This document shows, one piece after another, positions 57,568-61,846 of a stretch of DNA of 61,846 nt. The stretch is from Rhodospirillaceae bacterium. Lineage in GTDB: Bacteria; Pseudomonadota; Alphaproteobacteria; MPNO01; UBA2964. The position numbers were made by a program, and so were the translations under genes. The first letter of the stretch is position 1. Each line of letters starts with the position of its first letter. A model generated the notes under the pieces. That model worked only from the letters and a program-made list of their open reading frames with translations. It was not told where the DNA came from and made no database searches. The DNA lies in NCBI GenBank assembly GCA_002709075.1, contig PAPV01000021.1, positions 1 through 61,846 of the forward strand, in the 5' to 3' direction.

Positions 57568-58569
57568 ATGAAAATTACAACAAGTTTTTGCTTTATCTAC
57601 TTTTTCTTTTTTTTTAATGTTCACGTAGTTTATGCAAAATGTGGAGCAATTACAATTGCCGAAATGACCTGGGGGTCGGCAGCTGTTGCAGCACATGTTA
57701 AAAACATTTTCCTTGCAAAAGTATTTAATTGCAATACCGATTTAGTACCGGGAGATACTGTACCAACTGTAACTTCAATGACCGAAAAAGGTCAGCCTGA
57801 TATAGCGCCTGAAATTTGGGTAAATTCAGCTCGAAACGTCGTCAACAAAGCGGTATCAGATGGAAAACTGAAAATTGCAGGAAACATTTTATCTGATGGT
57901 GCGGAAGAAGGCTGGTGGATCCCCAAATATTTGGCAACAGCAAGACCAAATTTGACCAAATTAAGTGAAATTTTAAAAAACCCAAATCTATTTCCAGATA
58001 AAGAAGAACCAGGGAAAGGACGGTTTTATACTTGTCCTCCTGGTTGGGCATGTGAGATTGTTAACAAAAATCTTTACACTGCGTATAGATTAAAAGATGC
58101 TGGCTTTACTATTTTTAACCCCGGTTCAGGAAAGGGGTTGGCGGCAGCCATTGCACGCGCTTATGAGAGACGGGAACCTATATTCACATATTACTGGGCT
58201 CCGACTGCGATATTAGGAAAATATCCAATGGTAAAGATTACAGAAATGAAACATAATCCTGAAACTTGGCTCTGCATCACCAAAAAAGATTGTCAATTCC
58301 CAAAAAAAAATATGTATCCAGAATCAAAGGTTGTCACTTTGGTGACTACTGACTTCGCTTCAAACAATCCAGGTGCATTTGAATTTGTAAATAAATTTTC
58401 CTGGTCAAATAAAGTTGTTAATGCACTTTTAGCTTGGAAGGAAAAGGAACGGGCAACGGCAAAAGAAACGGCTGAATATTTCATTGTTAATTATGCCGAT
58501 ATTTGGAAAAATTGGATTCCTGCATACACACATTTTAAACTTAAACCATTTGTTAAAAATATTGACTGA
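57568..58569 (+). CDS. proX: Glycine betaine/choline-type ABC transporter substrate-binding protein
   Basis: A 333-residue periplasmic protein with a signal peptide ending near VVYAK. It has the OpuAC/ProX fold with the tryptophans that form the quaternary-amine cage: AEMTWGSAAVAAHV (about residue 31), PEIWVNSARN (about 75) and EEGWWIPKY (about 105), then YYWAPTAIL. It captures glycine betaine or a related compound. The first gene of a three-gene set; SD GGAG precedes the ATG at 57568. Confidence 0.92.
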   Translation: MKITTSFCFIYFFFFFNVHVVYAKCGAITIAEMTWGSAAVAAHVKNIFLAKVFNCNTDLVPGDTVPTVTSMTEKGQPDIAPEIWVNSARNVVNKAVSDGKLKIAGNILSDGAEEGWWIPKYLATARPNLTKLSEILKNPNLFPDKEEPGKGRFYTCPPGWACEIVNKNLYTAYRLKDAGFTIFNPGSGKGLAAAIARAYERREPIFTYYWAPTAILGKYPMVKITEMKHNPETWLCITKKDCQFPKKNMYPESKVVTLVTTDFASNNPGAFEFVNKFSWSNKVVNALLAWKEKERATAKETAEYFIVNYADIWKNWIPAYTHFKLKPFVKNID

Positions 58570-58616
58570 TGCAAACAAAATCTAAACGTTTTTACTTCTT
58601 TTGATCATACAAAACA

Positions 58617-59504
58617 GTGGAAATCTTTAACGCAAATTTTCCTGTGCTTGATAATAAACTTCTAAGAAGTATACAAAGAGGTATAGATGATTCATATCTT
58701 GAATTCTCAAGAACATTTGGCGCTAAAATAGAAAGTTTTTTCGATCCACTACTTTATGTTTTGATCTGGTTCGAGCAGGGTCTAATGCTCATGCCTTGGT
58801 GGTCGGTGATATGTTTAATTGGAATAATAGCTTACTTGTCTAGTCGAAGTTTAATATTCACATTTTGTGTCTGTAGTGCCTTCCTCTCCATTGGCTTCCT
58901 TGGTATGTGGGATAACACGATGCGAACGGTTGCAATAATATTACTCTCGACTTTTTTTGCTGTTCTAATTGGAGTTCCGATCGGGCTTTTAATGTCAAGG
59001 TCAAATATATTGGAAAGGTTGGTATTACCAGTTTTAGATATTATGCAAACCATGCCAATATTTGTTTATCTTATTCCGGTTGTGATGTTGTTTGGCCTAG
59101 GAAAGGTACCAGGGTTAATAGCTGTAGTAATTTATGCAATACCACCCGTGATACGGTTAACAAATCTTGGAATACGATTAGTCGACAAAGACATTTTAGA
59201 GGCAGCAGAAGCGTTTGGGACAAGTAAAGCAACCCGCATGTTAAACATCGAAATTCCACTTGCATTACCAAATATATTGGCTGGGATAAACCAGACAATT
59301 ATGATGGCCTTATCAATGGTTGTGATAGCATCAATGATTGGCGTAAAAGGCCTTGGTCAGCCAGTTCTGCAAGCGGTAACCAACCAATATTTTGCGGTTG
59401 GTCTTTTCAATGGAATGGCTGTGGTATGTTTAGCAATTGTTTTTGATCGAATAACACAAAATTTTGGACGCCGTATTCAAAAAGAACATAAGCCAATTAT
59501 ATAA
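58617..59504 (+). CDS. proW: Betaine/proline ABC transporter permease
   Basis: A 295-residue inner-membrane permease. After an N-terminal cytoplasmic segment it has about six to seven helices; the coupling motif EAAEAFGTSKATRMLNIEIPLALPNI (about residues 197-222) contacts the ATPase. TMRTVAIILLSTFFAVLIGVPIG and MQTMPIFVYLIPVVMLFGLG are family blocks. The start is GTG at 58617 with no strong SD, so it may be coupled to proX. It overlaps proV by one base. Confidence 0.93.
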   Translation: MEIFNANFPVLDNKLLRSIQRGIDDSYLEFSRTFGAKIESFFDPLLYVLIWFEQGLMLMPWWSVICLIGIIAYLSSRSLIFTFCVCSAFLSIGFLGMWDNTMRTVAIILLSTFFAVLIGVPIGLLMSRSNILERLVLPVLDIMQTMPIFVYLIPVVMLFGLGKVPGLIAVVIYAIPPVIRLTNLGIRLVDKDILEAAEAFGTSKATRMLNIEIPLALPNILAGINQTIMMALSMVVIASMIGVKGLGQPVLQAVTNQYFAVGLFNGMAVVCLAIVFDRITQNFGRRIQKEHKPII

Positions 59505-60535
59505 TGGTATTGAAAGACCTAAATAAAATTCGAATAAACAAACTTTATAAAGTATTTGGGCCGAGACCTAAAAAAGTAATGTCGTTGGTGACCCAAGGAA
59601 TTTCTAAATCTGAATTACTTCGTGATCATAATCACATACTCGCACTGCGAAACGTAAACCTTGCAATACAACAAGGGAAACTGCAGGTCATCATGGGTCT
59701 AAGTGGAAGTGGAAAATCTACTTTAATACGTCATATAAATCGATTGATAGAACCAACTTCGGGAGACATTTGGTACGATAACAATAATATTTTGAGTTAC
59801 TCATCAGCGAAAATTCGGAAGTTTCGAAGAGAGAACATTAGTATGGTTTTCCAGAACTTTGCCCTAATGCCTCATCAAAATATATCGCAAAATGTAGAAT
59901 TAGGGTTGAAGGTACAAGGAAAATCGAAGTCCTTTCGGGCAAAGGTGGCGTCTGATTGGATTAAAAAAGTTGGACTTCAAGGGTTCGAAAAATATTATCC
60001 ACATCAGTTATCTGGTGGGATGCGTCAAAGGGTTGGTCTAGCCAGAGCACTGGCCACAAATGCAGAAGTACTGCTTATGGATGAACCGTTTAGTGCATTG
60101 GATCCCCTTATTAAAACAGATATGCAAACCCTTCTGATTAAACTCCAAAAAGAAGTAAAAAAAACTATTATATTTGTTACTCATGATCTCGAGGAAGCAA
60201 TTTATATTGGAGATAAGATTGTGATACTCAAAGACGGAGAAGCCATCCAAAATGGTAATTCCCAACAAATTTTACTTCAACCTAAAAATGATTATATTGC
60301 GTCTTTCACCCGTCGAGTTAATAGAGGTCGTGCTATTAAGGTGGGATCAATTACAAATTCAACAGAACACACATACACCGATGCTGAATGCAACGAAAAC
60401 ACGTGTTTAGAAGAAGCATTGAAGCTGGCGTTAAAGTCACCGGAAAAAAAAATCCGGGTAATAAATGATAATAATGATTATGTAGGTTTTGTGGATGCTG
60501 CTTCGATAATGGAAACTATATGCGAACCCAAGTAA
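59504..60535 (+). CDS. proV: Betaine/proline ABC transporter ATP-binding protein
   Basis: A 343-residue ATPase. Walker A is GLSGSGKSTLI (about residues 65-75), the signature is LSGGMRQRVGLARA (about 170-183), Walker B is VLLMDEPFSALD (about 191-202) and the His-switch is VTHDLEEAI. The N-terminal part ahead of Walker A is longer than in generic ABC ATPases, as in ProV. The C terminus holds only part of a CBS pair (RVINDNNDYVGFVD). The ATG overlaps the proW stop (TAATG). Confidence 0.95.
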   Translation: MVLKDLNKIRINKLYKVFGPRPKKVMSLVTQGISKSELLRDHNHILALRNVNLAIQQGKLQVIMGLSGSGKSTLIRHINRLIEPTSGDIWYDNNNILSYSSAKIRKFRRENISMVFQNFALMPHQNISQNVELGLKVQGKSKSFRAKVASDWIKKVGLQGFEKYYPHQLSGGMRQRVGLARALATNAEVLLMDEPFSALDPLIKTDMQTLLIKLQKEVKKTIIFVTHDLEEAIYIGDKIVILKDGEAIQNGNSQQILLQPKNDYIASFTRRVNRGRAIKVGSITNSTEHTYTDAECNENTCLEEALKLALKSPEKKIRVINDNNDYVGFVDAASIMETICEPK

Positions 60536-60629
60536 TTCTCTGATCTATGAATGCCCTGTCTGTTTAACGAATGAATTTGTACAAAACAACAAATACATTG
60601 GTCAAATTCATCCAAGGATTTTGCCACCG

Positions 60630-60728
60630 TCATACCGCGACGAGCACAACCAATCCGATAACTATTATGTTAGCAGCCCAATAAAGAATTATGAGCCCTA
60701 ACGTTTCCAAATCCTTAAGCATTTTCAT
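60630..60728 (-). CDS. Possible small single-span membrane peptide
   Basis: Reading from an ATG at 60728 (GGAAAG five bases upstream), 32 codons encode a basic start (MKMLKDLE) and a hydrophobic stretch, LILYWAANIIVIGLVVLVAV, that would span the membrane once. A longer frame from a GTG at 60875 is unlikely. There is no family I can name. This is a weak call because only composition, start context and length support it. Confidence 0.25.
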   Translation of the reverse strand: MKMLKDLETLGLIILYWAANIIVIGLVVLVAV

Positions 60729-60984
60729 ATATACTTTCCATGCTGCAAATCCTTCAATTGCTACAATACGCAGTGAATTGGAATATGGATTTTTTCTGCT
60801 TATCTGGAAGCCCTTTAGGCAAGCTTGAAAACCTAACTGAACAACTAAATGAAGCTTTTTACAATTTTGAGACACATGAATAAGTTTTCCAATAAGAGTT
60901 AACTTCTACATCTTAGACAAGATGTAATAACATAATTAACAAAACTTGTTTCTGAGTGATCTGCAAAACAGCCTTTTTGGTATA

Positions 60985-61005
60985 TTGAAAAGGTCACTCT
61001 TGACC
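60985..61005 (-). terminator. Minus-strand factor-independent terminator
   Basis: On the minus strand, GGTCA-AGAG-TGACC (60992-61005) is followed by TTTTCAATAT. It lies directly after the large stem at 61006-61059 and could end the gene at 61110 or a separate small RNA. Confidence 0.5.
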
Positions 61006-61059
61006 GGCGCGCATTCAGGCTCCCTTAAAACCCTCCCGGTTAAACACTGAATGCGCGCC
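61006..61059 (-). repeat. 13-bp perfect inverted repeat with structured loop
   Basis: GGCGCGCATTCAG (61006-61018) and CTGAATGCGCGCC (61047-61059) are perfect reverse complements separated by 28 bases. The loop holds a smaller hairpin (AACC-CTCCC-GGTT on the plus strand). Together with the adjacent minus-strand terminator this looks like a small RNA or the 3' UTR of the gene at 61110. GC content of the stem contrasts with the flanks. Confidence 0.55.
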
Positions 61060-61109
61060 ACTAAAACAAAGGTAACGGGAAAGGTAAAAATTAAGCATTG
61101 GTAGAAACG

Positions 61110-61370
61110 TTATCGAAAGGTTTTTTTTAATCCTTCACGCTTACATTGTCTGATGATCAATTTATAGCCCAACTTCAAAAACCCACGATGTTTTTTATTT
61201 TCTGCGTTTTCTATCTGAGCTAATTGTTTCTCAGTTAGATCAGTAATGTCGCGCGTACCAAAATATTCACAAATTTTATTACTCACCTCATTAAAAATTT
61301 CTTCTTCAATTAGCTTCATTTTACTCTCGGTACCTTTCGAGACGAATTCTTCAAAATCCTGCTTTAACAA
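61110..61370 (-). CDS. Small hypothetical protein
   Basis: An 86-residue soluble protein that I do not recognise. It is highly charged and probably helical (Glu-rich at residues 6-40, Lys/Arg-rich at 58-86), with DITDLTEKQLAQIENAENKK in the middle. There is no signal peptide. The start is TTG at 61370, supported by a strong AGGAG six bases upstream. The gene is followed by the hairpin and terminator at 60985-61059. Confidence 0.6.
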   Translation of the reverse strand: MLKQDFEEFVSKGTESKMKLIEEEIFNEVSNKICEYFGTRDITDLTEKQLAQIENAENKKHRGFLKLGYKLIIRQCKREGLKKTFR

Positions 61371-61846
61371 CTTTTTCTCCTATGATTTGCTATTCAAGAT
61401 GATTAACATATGCATTCTGTATTTCACTCAATTCGGGTATCGAATTTATCATTTTGTAAACTATTAATGTATCAAGCCTAATACACATTCGTTTTTGTGA
61501 GTTTGATCGGTATCACACCTAAGAGAATAGTTATTAGCTATGTGAAAACTTATTTATATGAAAAATAATCCGATGCAAATATAAGATAGGTTAATCTTCC
61601 CTAATTTTTATAATAAATTGTGAAAAAGTATTGGTCCAAGGACTTTCCCTAATCGTAAATGTTATATGAATATTTGTGGACATCTGATGATTCGTGTTTG
61701 TAAAAATCTAAAAATTGAGATAGATAAATTTTTTTATATCTGCTCACTATTAATTGTTTATGGTATGTAGTCATTTGCAAGCCCTAACATTTAAAGTAAG
61801 GGTCTTACCCCGGTTCTAGAAGTTTTTTTGAAAATAATAATGCAGA
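61371..61846. other. Gene-free right end
   Basis: No coding sequence is supported. Near the end, 61782-61802 and 61800-61810 could form two overlapping short hairpins (CCCT/AGGG and GGGT/ACCC), and a T7 tract follows at 61823-61829, 12 bases beyond the second stem. This spacing is too large for a terminator. The window cuts off before any next gene. Confidence 0.4.

Larger units (their letters stand above)
60536..61109. other. Gene-poor region behind proV with a structured element
   Basis: No confident gene. The region contains one weak minus-strand frame (60630-60728, listed), the minus-strand hairpin and terminator at 60985-61059, and otherwise AT-rich sequence. No terminator for proV could be seen. 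Confidence 0.45.

Noticed and set aside
1-61846. CRISPR array, prophage, transposase, rRNA operon
   Set aside because: No regularly spaced direct repeats, integrase, capsid, transposase or rRNA sequence was found on either strand.

Overview
The window reads as a chromosomal segment of an AT-rich alphaproteobacterium, most likely a free-living, aerobic, marine-type heterotroph. The assignment is inferred from family and gene-order markers: aerobic cobaltochelatase CobS/CobT, an IHF alpha subunit next to fabH-plsX-rpmF-DUF177-Cbp3-like chaperone, an alphaproteobacterial RpoH, a RibBX-type fused riboflavin enzyme, a proton pyrophosphatase, CoxM/CoxS subunits and a betaine ABC transporter. There is no rRNA, CRISPR array, insertion sequence or clear prophage. 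Two tRNA genes are present (Glu-UUC and Pro-GGG).

Layout. 1-3.2 kb is a sparse accessory stretch: a TauE/SafE exporter, an unrecognised Lys-rich protein, a 103-nt nested inverted repeat and a SemiSWEET. SelO follows. 4.75-8.86 kb is a minus-strand run of methyltransferase, MFS transporter, second methyltransferase and PhyH-type dioxygenase, which looks like an uncharacterised small-molecule modification and export unit. After tRNA-Glu come DUF2062, then alaC-hom-glpX-recJ, an OmpA-like lipoprotein, argC with a gamma-carbonic anhydrase, and rplM-rpsI with a promoter candidate and a clear terminator. 19.5-24.7 kb holds a 2OG-Fe(II) oxygenase, an ArsC-like protein, two MFS carriers, CutA and aspartate dehydrogenase.

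24.7-40.6 kb is mainly core housekeeping on the minus strand: tRNA-Pro, MerR, ihfA, fabH, plsX, rpmF, DUF177 and the cytochrome bc1 chaperone; a convergent BamE-like lipoprotein; hppA; then rpiB-glyA-nrdR-ribD-ribE-ribBX-ribH-nusB-thiL with many overlaps; and finally rpoH on the plus strand.

40.6-61.8 kb is metabolic and accessory. It contains CoxS/CoxM without a catalytic large subunit and a lone MlaC. A plus-strand array of two cupins, an ornithine-cyclodeaminase-family enzyme, two homologous half-size permeases and an MFS carrier follows. Then come cobS-cobT, a second TauE/SafE, asnB-ubiD, a small Cys-rich protein, an FAD amine-oxidase-like protein, an IsdG-like haem monooxygenase, and a betaine-type ABC transporter (SBP-permease-ATPase) preceded by a perfect dyad. 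The right end is gene-poor and has a structured element with a minus-strand terminator.

The strongest candidates for something undescribed are the cupin/OCD/split-permease array (43.0-47.8 kb), the methyltransferase/MFS/PhyH array (4.75-8.86 kb), the nested inverted repeat at 2521-2623 and the hairpin-plus-terminator element at 60.98-61.06 kb.
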